Of a DNA stretch of 64,000 nucleotides, positions 47,000 through 58,420 are shown piece by piece. The position numbers and the translations under genes are program-made. The stretch spans positions 310,001 to 374,000 of the forward strand of contig JAJTUP010000016.1 of assembly GCA_021399435.1 (NCBI GenBank). Direction: 5' to 3'. Numbering within the stretch: the first letter of the stretch is position 1; every line of letters starts with the position of its first letter. The notes below the pieces were generated by a model, which was given only the letters and a program-made list of their open reading frames with translations, was not told the origin of the DNA and ran no database searches. The stretch is from Diaporthe sp. PMI_573 (lineage: Eukaryota; Ascomycota; Sordariomycetes; Diaporthales; Diaporthaceae).

Positions 47000-47610
47000 A
47001 CGAGTCAGTACCCTTGGCACGAAAAACTGACAGAACATCTGTCCAATAGTGGAACATGATGCCTTCATCGCCGCGAGCGGTGGTGGCATTGAGGGGGACG
47101 ACATATTCACTTGGATCAAACGCCTCGACTGACTCGTATGTGAGAGCGTTTAGATCTGAACCGCTCGATGAACCGGCATTTTAGATAGAGACGGCCGTGT
47201 TGAAAAAGCCTCGTTTCGCTTGCCCCAGTTCATGGCTAACGCGAGCCAGAGAAAAGTGCTGGTGCGATAGACTGGAGAAATAATCTTGCTGAGCGTCGAG
47301 GAAAAGTCTCTTGAGGAGCATGCTGGCCACGAACCGAAAGCGAAACATGAGCATGTTAATTAGAGGGCCAATAATGTCGTCAATGCCATCAGTGCGGGCA
47401 TCACGCCCAGAGGTGAGATAGCCGAAGCTGACATCGTCAGATTTCGTGTAGCTTCGAAGCACAAGAGCCCATGCAACGGCGATCATGTTGGACAAAGTCA
47501 CTCCAATTTCGCGACCAGTCGAATGCAGCACATGACAACAACAAAGTGTCAGCCCTTTGAACTCTAGATCCTCAAGCAGCTGCCACGAGGAGAAGTCTTC
47601 CTCGTCCAAG
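47000..47610 (-). pseudogene. NRPS condensation domain, second fragment
   Basis: Minus-strand reading gives STGREIGVTLSNMIAVAWAL, DDVSFGYLTSGRDA, DDIIGPLINMLMFRF and GFFNTAVSI, clearly the C-terminal lobe of a condensation domain. TAA at 47181-47183 stops it where a coding residue is expected (a C-to-T change from CAA would explain it). Beyond the stop the same frame continues sensibly (DPSEYVVPLNATTARGDEG and FHYWTDVLS). The 5' side runs directly into the oppositely oriented ABC transporter at about 47600. Confidence 0.8.
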
Positions 47611-48670
47611 GAAGAGCCCAAGCTGCTGCAAGATGTGTTGCCCAAAGGTATGCTAAACGACAACGTGGTCGTTGTAGAGGCCGGCTCTTGTGGATATGAC
47701 CCTACCAAAAAGGCTATACTGAGTGAAATCAATGTCCAAGTCCCCCTGGGCAAGCTCACTCTTGTGATGGGGCCAGTCGGCAGTGGCAAATCGACTCTTC
47801 TGAGAGCATTCCTTGGAGAGATGTCCATCGTGCCCGGGTCTGTCAAGATCTCGAGCTCCGAAATTGGCTACTGCGACCAAACTCCGTGGCTCATGAACGG
47901 TACAGTGCGAGACAGCATCATCGCCTTCTCACCCGTAGACGATCGCTGGTATCAGCAAGTGCTAGACGCTTGTGCTTTGGGGGAAGATCTCGTGCAACTC
48001 CCCAGGGGAGACCTCGCCACGATAGGAAGTAATGGAATCGTTCTCAACGGAGGTCAGAGTCAACTTATCAATCTAGCAAGAGCTGTGTACTCACAGAAAA
48101 ATATTATCGTCCTGGATGACGTCTTCAGCGGATTAGATGTCCACACTGACAATGCCGTCTTCCACAACCTCCTTGGGACTCATGGCATTCTGCGGTATTT
48201 CAAGGCGACCGTCATCATAGCCTCTTCTCGCGGTAGGTATAGTCCTTGAATGTCTTCATAAGAGCCCAGACTGACCCTGAATGGGACAGCCAACCGGCTC
48301 CCCTACTCCGACCATATTATCAGCCTCGACGGCACCGGCATAGGCTGTGAGCAGGGAAGTTTAGACAAGCTGACCAACTCTGGCGGCTACGTGTCTCGCT
48401 CGTTCGTGTCCTCGGCAGACGGGAAATACGAGCCAGCCCCCGCCGCTGTTGCTGCTGCTGAGTCCCCGGCTGGTGTCTTGGTGAGCTCAGAAGTAGCCCT
48501 TCTCGACGACATGGAAGACGGGGCCAGTCGTCGCACCGGAGACGTAGCAGTCTACACGTACTGTTCCGCGCCATCAGCAGGACCCCAACCTTGATTTTTG
48601 TCGTCTGCATCTGCGCCTTCATCTTCTGCCGACTACCACTTCCATTTCCGAGCCCTGAGACACGGGAAAA
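47611..48670 (+). pseudogene. ABCC-type (MRP) transporter, nucleotide-binding half only
   Basis: The plus strand encodes one ABCC nucleotide-binding domain. It has Walker A GPVGSGKST, Q-loop YCDQTPWLMNGT, signature LNGGQ (usually LSGGQ), Walker B IIVLDDVFSGLD, then after a 57-nt intron (48233-48289) PYSDHIISLDGTGIGCEQGS. The frame stops at 48592-48594; in a neighbouring frame a hydrophobic start of the next membrane domain (TPTLIFVVCICAFIF) can be read, so a frameshift lies just before. All upstream membrane domains and the second ATPase are absent. Such pumps often sit beside NRPS genes to export the product; this is the relic of one. Confidence 0.85.
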
Positions 48671-49262
48671 TCGCTATTGGCTTCCATCATTATGAGTCTC
48701 GATTGTTCTCCAAACGCGAATTCCCACATGGTCATCCTAATTTGCTCCATGACCCCTTTGTCTTCTCGACCACTTGTGACGAGTGGCTAATAGCGGTTGA
48801 ATCTGAACGGCTGGCATGGGGCTTCTAAGACTCGTAGTCTTTGGTGGTGAAATTCGACTGTATCATGTGCGACTCACTCAAAGTCGGCGGGAACTCGAGA
48901 CTTGACTCGGTGGCGAGCATTAGACCTTTTCCAGCCTTGAATAGCATTCGAAGATAGTAAATGATCCGTTCGGATAAACGTCAACAAGGAACAAATGCGC
49001 CTCGCGGCTGCGACCTTTCATGTCCACCATTGACAGTTGCACGCGGTTGAGCCGTGCCTTTGACCATGGACCAGTCTTTGCACCTTTGGCAAAGGTGGCA
49101 TACATGTATATCATAACTGGAATCTACCCGACTGGTATTGTGAAACTGATTCTTAATATTGTGCACCAAGTATAGCACTTTCGAAGTTACATATCAACAT
49201 TTCCTTCCAACAAGTACCAAGACAACATTACATCCTTTTCACTGAATTCAACACTCGGCACA
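48671..49262. other. Intergenic
   Basis: Region between the transporter relic and the small secreted protein. No gene was recognised; the last few hundred bases should be the promoter of the gene at 49263. Confidence 0.5.
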
Positions 49263-49936
49263 ATGAAGACCCTTACCATGGCCTTCCTTCTTGGCGCTGC
49301 AGGCCTTGCCGCCGCCGTAGCTACGGGCCCACCCGACGACTTGCAGTCCGAAGATCTCGACTCTAACTCCACCATGTCAATCGCCTCGCGCGAGGAGAAG
49401 GAGGCAAAATGGCACGGAACAGGCAAAGTGGTTTGTGGCGTTTATGCCAATGCAGACTACCTCAAAATAAACGACTTCGCTTGGGATATGGACAATACAA
49501 ACTATAACACGGAGTGGACAGTCGGCGGCGGGCAGTGCAATCGTGTGAAGTGTTGGGACACGTCTGCACTTTATGTCTGCAACGTAAGTTTTCCTCCATG
49601 CTGCCCATGTCAATTTTCACAGAACAGAAAACCAAAAAAGAAACAAATATTAATATGATTTCTCTGCAGGACAACAAGGATTCAATCACGCTCAAGGGCA
49701 AACAAATCGGGATGGCTATCAAATGGGTCCGCGATCACTGCTGCTTTGCCGGCCCTAGGAGCTATACAAGTGACAACTTTGTCAGCGGCCAGCAATTCAC
49801 CCCCTGGGGGTGGAATGTCAACGCTGGGTACGGCAACTGCAACGACCCGCCAGAAATCCGCCCACACATGGCTGGAGGCTGGGGCGTGAACAAAGGAACG
49901 TGTCCCTATCAAGTTCAGGCGAAAGTACCTTTCTGA
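49263..49936 (+). CDS. Small secreted cysteine-rich protein
   Basis: Two exons, 49263-49583 and 49670-49936, giving 195 residues. Residues 1-20 (MKTLTMAFLLGAAGLAAAVA) form a signal peptide, so the protein should leave the cell. The mature part has eight cysteines (58, 92, 97, 106, 131, 132, 164, 185), enough for four disulfides, including the CNRVKCWDTSALYVCN segment and a CC pair. An Asn-Ser-Thr site at 34-36 could carry a glycan. The C-terminal half is rich in Trp, Gly and Pro. I do not recognise a named family; size, secretion and cysteine content resemble effector-like or antimicrobial secreted proteins, which is inference. It sits between decayed metabolite-cluster genes and a 2EXR gene. 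Confidence 0.8.
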
Positions 49937-51105
49937 AAGCGCATATTCTACGCAAAGGGCAGAGACACCTCTACCCAGGCTGATACTCGTTACGCTTCTC
50001 CATCGATTCAATTGTTCACTTCATGTTCTACAGAACAGCGCCTCTGGCCAACTTTTACGATGTGACAGCACCTGGACACATCCAACAACGTTCCGAGCGG
50101 TGTTCGAAGACAGACATTTTCTCTATATTTGCGGATTTCATTCCTGTTGGAGTTGGTCCCTCCATGCTGGAGGCATCTCTTCCGATGGGTGATTCCGCAG
50201 TTTGGTCTTTCATCTCATTCATATTCTCGCTGGTGGCCCAGTACAAATTATGTTTTACACTTAGTCTAATTTCAGTAATTCTTCATGTGGAAATGGTCTC
50301 ATCAGAGTCTCAAGCTCTTTCCATGCCGTGATTGTAATTCTCCAGCTAATTCTCCTTGGGTAATTTATATTAGAGAACAGGAGCATATTCTGAACATGCC
50401 GTTTCGACTGCGCATTGAACCAGCATTTTGCCAATCAGGACGGCTAGCAGTTGTAATTCTGTAGTGGTCAAACTCAAGGTTCAGTCGTGTGGAAGGCCAG
50501 CCGTAATTCGAGCCAATGCAAAAGCGTTTTCTGACCATCTGATGGCTATTACCTGACTGGTCAGAGTCTAGACTATCGTGATCGGACTTGTGATGTCAAC
50601 TTGGACAACAAAGATTTTGGGAATAAAGGAACAAGGCTTTGTAGGCTGATATTTCACATGAAAGGTGCTGAACAAAGGAGAGCTCGTAGATTTCAAACAA
50701 ATATTCCGCCCGGTAAACTATCATTCACTCAACTCAAAAATAGCAAAGCTGCTAGCTCAGTTATTTGCTGGTATTCTAAGATTATTCGATATAATACTGA
50801 GCGTTGTTACCCGTTCAACGATAGGTCTGCTCAAGTACAACCTGGACTCATTAAATCCTGGACCTAAAGCTTGTAACCATGGTAGAATGTAATTATTTCA
50901 ATTATGTCAAATGGTGCCTCCTTCACATCGAAAATGCTTGGGCCACGTGCAAGGACCGGGTACAAGGCTATACAATAGCATTCTAGCGTCGACCAGGCCA
51001 GTACAATGCCTTTGAACTATTCCCAGTTGTTTGACATATCCAATCCCTCAAAGTATAAATACGTTCTTGATTTACTGATTCCACCATATCCACACCCAAT
51101 TTGAC
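49937..51105. other. Intergenic
   Basis: No supported gene. The stretch is more AT-rich than its neighbours, and only short frames occur. Confidence 0.5.
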
Positions 51106-52245
51106 ATGGACAAATCTCAACACACTCACAAGATCGATACTACCAAACTGAACACTGCTTCACAACCAACCACGATGATTTCGATGTTCTTGAAAAAGAT
51201 CAAGGGCAGCAAGCGCCAAGGCGATCAAGAAGGTGAGGGATTCCCCCTATTTCTTAACCTACCAGCGGAGCTGAGAATCATGATCTGGAGACACGCGATC
51301 CCAGACCCCCGACTCATGTACGTCCGCGTAAGCGTCCCCGGGTCCGGAGCATTCACAAGCTTCGAGAGGTTCATCCTGAACCGGGAGCACCTGACCGAGG
51401 TGAGCAGCCACCCCCTAGGGGTTCTCTACGCATGCCACGAGAGCAGGGCCGAGGCGCTGAGGGGCGCGCAGAGGGGCCCCTCCAGCATCAACTGGCTAAG
51501 CACCCTCGGCATCCTCAAGTTCCACCCCACCGCCGACGACCTCGTGTACCTGGGCGGGGGCCCCAGGGACCAAGGCCGGACTCCCCCCGCCGACACGGAC
51601 AGGATCATCCCCCTGAGCTTGCTCCTGGGTAACGTCCTGCCGCGGGTGATGGTCAACGGCGACGTGTTTCTGAGATACTTCGCCAGGGTTAACAACAACA
51701 ACAACCCGCATGAGGACCAGGACCAGGCGCCCCCGCCCCCCGAGAACCCCATCGAAAAGGGCCTCGCGAGCCTGCGGGCGCTAAACTCCCAGTTCGCGCA
51801 CCTCTTCGCCGACACCCAGGCCGGCCTCCCGAGCCCCAAGCTCCCGGAGAGTATGGTGTTCATGCTCGATAACTTCACCCTGAGGTGGGGGGTTGGTTCT
51901 TCGTGTACGGTCCCGGGCCACACGCGGTGGCGATCCATCTTTCGGTGCTGCATCCACTACGACCACCTCGAGATCATCGCCGACGGGGACATGGACGCCT
52001 GGATGGACGCTACCCTGGCAGTGCAGTACGATGCGGGCCGGGCCAACCGGATCCGCATGGAGATTGTGCCGTCGATCCGCGGGATCTGGGCTGGTTGGCG
52101 CAGCCGGCCTGATATCGTTGCACGGGTCCCGCAGCTGTTCTTTGCTCGTATCAGGCCCGCTTGGGTCTTTGTCGACAGACCAGCTGGTCATCCGGTGGGC
52201 ACTGACGGTGGGGATCAGCAGGGGGATCAAGGTCAAGAAGCCTAG
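51106..52245 (+). CDS. 2EXR domain protein
   Basis: Intronless 379-residue frame, ATG at 51106 (an in-frame ATG at 51175 is an alternative start that keeps the domain). Residues 46-70 (FPLFLNLPAELRIMIWRHAI…) are the diagnostic 2EXR motif, an F-box-like N-terminal segment common in large families of fungal proteins; a following LYACHESRAEAL also fits. The rest (FHPTADDLVYL, ARVPQLFFARIRPAWVFV) is usual for such proteins. There is a poly-Asn stretch near residue 192 and a Gln/Gly-rich tail. The biochemical function of the family is unknown. The GC-rich third positions from about 51300 on differ from the AT-rich surroundings. Confidence 0.88.
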   Translation: MDKSQHTHKIDTTKLNTASQPTTMISMFLKKIKGSKRQGDQEGEGFPLFLNLPAELRIMIWRHAIPDPRLMYVRVSVPGSGAFTSFERFILNREHLTEVSSHPLGVLYACHESRAEALRGAQRGPSSINWLSTLGILKFHPTADDLVYLGGGPRDQGRTPPADTDRIIPLSLLLGNVLPRVMVNGDVFLRYFARVNNNNNPHEDQDQAPPPPENPIEKGLASLRALNSQFAHLFADTQAGLPSPKLPESMVFMLDNFTLRWGVGSSCTVPGHTRWRSIFRCCIHYDHLEIIADGDMDAWMDATLAVQYDAGRANRIRMEIVPSIRGIWAGWRSRPDIVARVPQLFFARIRPAWVFVDRPAGHPVGTDGGDQQGDQGQEA

Positions 52246-53774
52246 TTTCGGGCTTCAAACTGTAGTTCAGACTCGAGATCTGTTTTATCTGTTTTCCAGG
52301 TTAGATTTCGGGCACTCATTTTGGGTGCAATGCAGGCAAGTCAAACTTAGGTAGCACCAATACATAATGACTTGGTACAAATTGAAAAGATCATGACATC
52401 CGAGTATGTTCATAAATTCATAACCGGCACACCAATACCACGTAGAGTTCCGCCTCGTTTTTTGTTTTTCCTCACTATACAAATGTCCCAAAGCATGCAT
52501 ATTTGTCCCTTCCTTGTCCCTTGCGGTGTCAGTAGCTTTGTGACCAACTAGACGATAACGCTGGTAGAGGGCAGAGGTGTACTTGTCCTGGGATGTCAAT
52601 CTGTTTACTTTGCAAAGTTAGTCTTCTTCAAATATTTAGGACCTACCTGCTTGGCCAGTTTTGTGATAAAAGTCTCCTGTGTTGAACTCTCAATGGATTC
52701 GAAAATGGTGGACGCTACAAGGACGATAGTGATAGTAATTGGATGCTACACGGTTAGTATTGTTGACAAACGATTCCTAGATTAGTGCTACATTCTTAGT
52801 ATGCTAAATCATATGCGTTAGTACTCCTAGGGGGAAAAAAGAGTCAGTCTTTTCCTCAATCTCTTTGTTGATGGCCGTCAAATCGTGTTTCTCGGTTGGC
52901 ACAAAGAAGCCCGGCTGTAATGTTGTACTATTTACAGCCCGAGATCTTAGCAATATGGTGTCTTCACACACTATGTCGAAGACCCCTTTGTCTTCAACGA
53001 GCCGGGCCGTTCAGCCCCCTCACCTGTCTTTGTCCCAGACCATCACATTGACACCAACAATGTTGTTTCGAACAGATAGAACCTGTACACCACAGCATTG
53101 GCCAAGTGCATTGCAAACAAGCCAGTAGACATACCGTGAACCTTGAGTTGTGGTCAGCCTTTACTTCGGAATATGATCAGCTAGGATTTCGGGCAGGTAT
53201 GTATGTGGCTTTGACTACAATGGGTATCACAGGTAAGCTGGCCAACTCGAGGCACAAGTAAAAGTTACCAGTAGCAAGCTCCCGAATCTATGCAGAAGTA
53301 TGTGAAGAACCTCTATTGCCTTGTTTGTCATGTATGTATGGAGCGACAATGTTGCCTCATGACCACCTCAATGCGACACCAGCCTACCCGGCATCAGGCC
53401 AAAAACCGAAACACATAAAGCAGACACATACAGGTGAAAAAAGCTTGGGAAGAACTCTTGTAAATTACAACGGAGGGTCTAAAAGCCACCCAGACGACTC
53501 ATCACTATGTAAACGCCAGGCATGCTCAAAAACCCAGACCGCGAGCCGAGGCTGGCTCCTTCGCGCCGCATGGCAGCGACGGTAGGAGACCGCGGCCCCT
53601 CCACCAGATCTATCATCTCGCTCCTTTTTGTATTTGACCCCAGTCCAGTCATTTGCATCCAAAGGAAGTGCCACCTAACTGTCGTCACCGATTACCCCTC
53701 CAACCGTCGCACGAGTGCTGCTTTTGTACAGTGGGAGAGATGGAAGCGCGCTTGTGAAGCTTGGGTTGAAGCGC
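52246..53774. other. Intergenic with short gene remnants
   Basis: On the plus strand at about 52960-53079 a frame reads FTHYVEDPFVFNEPG and VFVPDHHIDTNNVVSN before a stop, and at about 53160-53270 another reads SEYDQLGFRAGMYVALTTMG. Both look like protein but lack starts and proper ends. I do not recognise them; they may be pieces of a decayed gene. Confidence 0.3.
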
Positions 53775-55485
53775 TTAGCCGGAACCACCCTTGAAGGCCT
53801 TTCCGAAGAGGAGGAGCTGGAGCTGATCGTAGATGGACAGCACACCAGCACCGGCGACACCACGGAGGATGTTGGCACCAGCACCCTTGAACAGGGACTT
53901 GACACCCTCCTTGGCGACGATCTGGCGGAAAGCATCGAGGGAAGAAGCGTACTTGACGGCCTCACCAGAGGTCATCATCATACGCCGACGGACGGTGTCG
54001 AGAGGGTAAGAAGCAATACCGGCACCAGTGGTGACAGTCCAACCGAGGGCGAAAGAGGCGAGGAAGTTGTTGGCGAGGTTACCGGTGAGCAGGACAGGCT
54101 TCAGGGAGTCGTACATGCCGAAGTACAGACCACGGTAGACGACGATACCGGCGACGGAGGGACCGAAACCACGGTACAGACCGGCAATACCATCAGAGGC
54201 GAGGGTCTTGCGGTAGACGTCCACGAGACCGTTGAACTGACGCTCACCACCCTTCTTGGCGGACTTGGCGTCGTTGGCAAGACGGGTACGGGCGTAGTCC
54301 AGGGAGTAGACGAACAGCAGGGAAGTGGCACCAGCGGCCTGGGACAATGTCAGTACATGGGTCGGGGCTCGTCGCAGATAGATCTGAGGCGTGGGAGAAA
54401 ACTTACACCACCAGAGGCCAGGTTACCGGCCATCCACTTGGCGTATCCGTCCTTCTCCTTCTTGAAGGCGAACATCTTCTTGAACTTGTCGCGGAAAGCG
54501 AAGTTCAGGGCCTGGGTAGGGAAGTAACGGATGACGTTGGCAGTGTTGCCACGCCACAGGGACATGACACCCTCATCGGCAGCGGTACGCCTGAAGCAGT
54601 CGACGATGCCGTTGTACTTGCGGTCCAGACGACCCTGCTTAAGCATCTCATCCTGTAAGGCATTTAGGTCAGCAACTGCGTGGTTCTGAATGGAGCTGCG
54701 TCGGATCTGGGTCGACAGCTGAGAGACTGGCGCAGCCTTGTTGGCAAAAGCAGCACTGTGATGATGCTGTGGTGCCGAGTCGAGCAGGCGTTCCGAGTCT
54801 CTCACAGACGACAGACCAATGAAATGACGCAATGGGTATCCAGATCGCCTGGACGGCAGAAAACACGTACCTGGTTCTGGATGAGGAGCTTGATACGCTC
54901 AATGGGAGCGGCGGCGGTCTTGGAGACGGCGGCAGAGACACCACCCACTGGAGGTGAAAGTTAGCTTATGCGCTCTCTAGTCCGGGACACAGGAGTGGCC
55001 GAGCTTATGGAAGCCCGCCTGGCCAGGTATCAGGGCGACGGAACAGCTGTCAACAAGGCGCAAGCCCTGTTCAGCTGGACCGTGTCGATGATGAGGAGTT
55101 GGCAGTGAGATTGTCGAGGATACGTACTCAAGAAGTCCGCCAGGAAAGGCTGTTGCGATGGTTGTTGTCAGCGATTGAGCTTTGTCTTGTTTTGGGCTTT
55201 CACATGGCAGGAGGACAGATTTTTTCCAAGCGACGCGATAAGCCACCGGCAGCACCAAACAGCCGAAACCAAGCACATGGCCATCTCAAGGAGGTCGAGG
55301 GGATCGTCCTTGAGCAATTGGCATCTCTGGCGAGGATCGGGTTGATGGCGCTGGGTGTTGCGAAGCTCGCGATGGTGTTGCCTCGGCTGTTGGAGCGAGG
55401 CAATTTTTTTGGGGGGAGGACGGATGGAGGCACTGGTAGTACTCACGGGCATGCCCAAGACCTTGACATTGTCGTTGGGCGACAT
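53775..55485 (-). CDS. Mitochondrial ADP/ATP carrier
   Basis: Five exons: 55485-55447, 55149-55128 (22 nt), 54947-54871, 54652-54407 and 54338-53775, giving 315 residues. It exchanges cytosolic ADP for matrix ATP across the inner mitochondrial membrane. The signature RRRMMM (residues 245-250) is specific to this carrier, and all three carrier repeats are present: [20 protein letters not shown] and [11 protein letters not shown] for the three P-x-(D/E)-x-x-(R/K) motifs (the second reads S in place of P). The microexon contributes PFLADFL. Frame is kept at every join only with these exons. Introns near the 5' end are long (297, 180 and 218 nt), as often seen in highly expressed fungal genes. 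A 270-codon frame on the opposite strand is its shadow. Confidence 0.97.
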
Positions 55486-57844
55486 TTTGAATGTCTGACT
55501 GATCAAAGATGCTAAAGTTCTTTGATGGATGGAGTGGAGATGGATAGAAGAAGGAAAGGGAAGGGAAGGAAAGATGGAATTCCTGTCGCTGGCAGAAAGG
55601 GAGTTTGTAGACAACAGGTGGATGGGGCCGCTGGCAGCCGTGAGAAAATAAATCCCAGTCCAGGCCAGCTCAGTCCTCCTCCTTCCTTGGCCTGGCAGTC
55701 TGGCCTGTGCAGTGGCCGGCCGGGGCGAGCTGGGGTGCTTGAAAATTTGAAAGTGGGTCCCGATACTTCCCGGCTAGCCGCTAGCAACAGTCCGCCCTCT
55801 GGCCCGTGCTCCTCTCATCCTGCCCGCCTGCCCGCGCTGCCCGTATCTTTTGGACCTGTCCTTTCCGTCCTCGTCGCTATAATTGGGAGGCCCTGAAACC
55901 TGGCCACCCTAAGGGCTCGTGCTGATACAAGTCCCTCTGCCTCGCCTGGTGCGGCTGCTTCCAGGCACAGGGTATCATCATTCACTTGATTCACCTGAGC
56001 CCTTGTTTTTCTCTTTCAGTGGTACTTATTCCAAGGACCACTGCTATCTTGTGCGGGCCAGACTGCCCTGTCTGCCTGTAGTGGTGGTGATTATGTTGTT
56101 CGTGATGGTCGTGATGGTGGCGGCAGTCAGATTTGCACAGCCGTGAGATTATCGTGGCGGCCAATCACACCTGTCCAGTTGCTTCCAATGCCCAGCTGTT
56201 CCCCCGGTGAACAAACTGGAGCCGCCCCCAGACTGGCAGCTGGCCTTGCTTTGCTGGCGGTATGGATGCATAGGAAAATTCCTCTGCAACAAATACTACG
56301 TAGCAGCCAAGGTTCACCACAGCCCGGAAAACCTACACACTCCACTGTTTATGTCATTTGTCCACAAGTGCTACCTACCTGCTGTACCCATCCATCCATC
56401 TCGCATATCTTAGATCTTGGGGCTCCCATACAAAACATCACGAGATCTTTGCAGCTGTCAGGTGGTAACAGCTTGGGGTACATGTGAGCCTCGACCAAAG
56501 AACATCCACCCTCCTCCGGGAGACCCTCGGGATCTCTCTCCCGCCCGGCTCCAGCAACGCCATGGTTTTAATTAGGGTCGCCTTGCCCGAGCACGCAAGC
56601 TGGGGAAACCTGAAAACCCCGAGTAATTTTGCCTTGCATCCAGCCCTGGCCGCGTCCTAGGGACGTTTGATATTCTGCACCGTTTCCTGAACAAGGCCAA
56701 CGCCCGACTCAGCTTGCATTTCTTTCTGAGACGGTGTGCTCAATGCAATGCTGGTCTCTGAGCTGTGACTGGCCTTTGCTGCTCTGAGTTTGTTTCCTCA
56801 TACCCGGTAGCCGATGCTTCTCCAGAGTGCTCGGTCTAGGTCCGACAAAGGAACCGAAAGTGCACACCAGTGAAAAGGACAGCGCTTGCTGCAGCACTCG
56901 GCCGAGATGCACGACGTGTAGACCGCTCAGCAATATTGCATACCACCCTAAATACTGGCCTTCTATTGTCACCACCGTTAGACGGCGATGATGAGCTCTT
57001 GCAATTGGTTGAAAGCGACGGTTTTGCAAAATCCCATCTTGCATAGATGTCAAGCAGCTGGTTGGTAGCCTTCAACAGCAGAGCCGAGAACTATCTGCTT
57101 GTGTCGTCATCTCGATGCACTCCATTGCCCTGCCTTCGTGGTAAGGACTCCAGATGGTACGGAGTACTCTCATTAAGCACCCAGTGTCGTCCTGCACAAG
57201 AGTTTTCCCCCGTACCAACGATAACCACCGTTGTAGCAGCGTAGGCTCAACACTCGAGGAAACTGTTCGAGCAGTTGTCTTGCCGTGGCAAGGTCGGCTC
57301 GACATTTTGGCAAACTCGGATCAGTTCCAACGGTGGCCAACAGAGACAACGAAGTCCAGGCCTCGCTTGGCTGGACCCCCAAAACCCATTGGGCAGCACA
57401 CAACACGATAGCAACAAATCACGCCGAACGTTGGGCCCCGACTACTGTGCTTCAATGTTGTTCCATTGCTTGTTTTTAGGGTTCAGAGCACTTCCAACCC
57501 GTTGCATGCTACACCTAGCAAAAAAGTGTAGGGTATCCTCCGGACCGGGCAGCAGAATAAGACGACACCCGCAAAGAAACAGGCGAGGTCTCGCGCCGTT
57601 GCATCATCTTTCCTTCCCAGCAGCCGGCCCAAACTTTGACAAACCGAAAGACCCGAAAATAACTCCCAGCCTGCCATAATTTGACGTTCCTGCTTGATTG
57701 TTGTTGTTCCCCTGCCCTTCGAAAGACGCCATCATACGTTGTCATGCGTGGAGGACATCGTCCGCGGGGACCCTGGGATTCGGCCCTCCGCTACGATGTC
57801 ATGGAAAAGGGGGACTCTACAAGAGCTTGGTCGTGGTGAGAAGT
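55486..57844. other. Intergenic, no supported gene
   Basis: The 5' part is the carrier promoter, with purine-rich runs on the plus strand at 55540-55580 that read CT-rich in the direction of transcription. The rest shows only short frames without motifs. Confidence 0.5.
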
Positions 57845-58420
57845 TTACTCGGAGGCACCGACAGCACGGGCTGGAAGAAGTTGTTTGTTAGTAACGTGTT
57901 CTCGTGTCAGGGAGTCGAATCGCGTCGTGTCTGGGCGCGCGGACGGGCGGAGGGGGACATACTGTAGATCTTCATCTTGCTGTGCGTGACAACGGGCTTG
58001 ATCTGTCCCTTCTCCTCAAGGTCCTTGAGGCATGAGCGGGCCAGGGAGCCGTTGATCTTGAGCCTGTCGACGAGGGTGGCAACGGTGACGAGACGGTAAG
58101 ACTGGACGTCCTTGTACAGCTTGTCGGAAGTGGCCTTGTCGAGGATGACGGCGTGCTGCGCCTTGTCCTTGACTGTTGTCGGCTGTTAGCGTGGTTTGCG
58201 GTGCCAGAGGAAGAGGCCCCATCGTGATGCAGCTGATTCCAGAGGTTGCGCGAGTGACCCAATGACGGAGGCGTCAAGCACCCTTCGCCGTCGTGCACCG
58301 CGATGCCCGCCTCCAGAATCAGTGCACCCCGAGGTCGAGGCGGAGGAGCATCATATCCAACGTACCCTTTCCCTTGGACCACTTCTTCTTCTGCTTCTTT
58401 GCTCCGGTAGCAGGGGCCAT
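57845..58420 (-). CDS. RPS25: 40S ribosomal protein S25 (eS25)
   Basis: Three exons: 58420-58366, 58172-57963 and 57870-57845, giving 96 residues. The N-terminus is the lysine-rich MAPATGAKKQKKKWSKGK. The body KDKAQHAVILDKATSDKLYK, SYRLVTVATLVDRLKINGSL and EEKGQIKPV is the winged-helix S25 domain, and the last 26-nt exon supplies the end after KIYT (RAVGASE). The last intron has a CTAAC branch site. It is part of the small ribosomal subunit near the tRNA exit site. It is transcribed away from RPS5 across a 683-bp shared region, which suits matched expression. Confidence 0.96.

Noticed and set aside
51426..51953. 175-codon minus-strand frame
   Set aside because: Antisense of the 2EXR gene, produced by its GC-rich third positions.
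53715..54527. 270-codon plus-strand frame
   Set aside because: Exact antisense of the ADP/ATP carrier exons; its Thr/Gly/Glu-rich composition reflects the codon pattern of the real gene.
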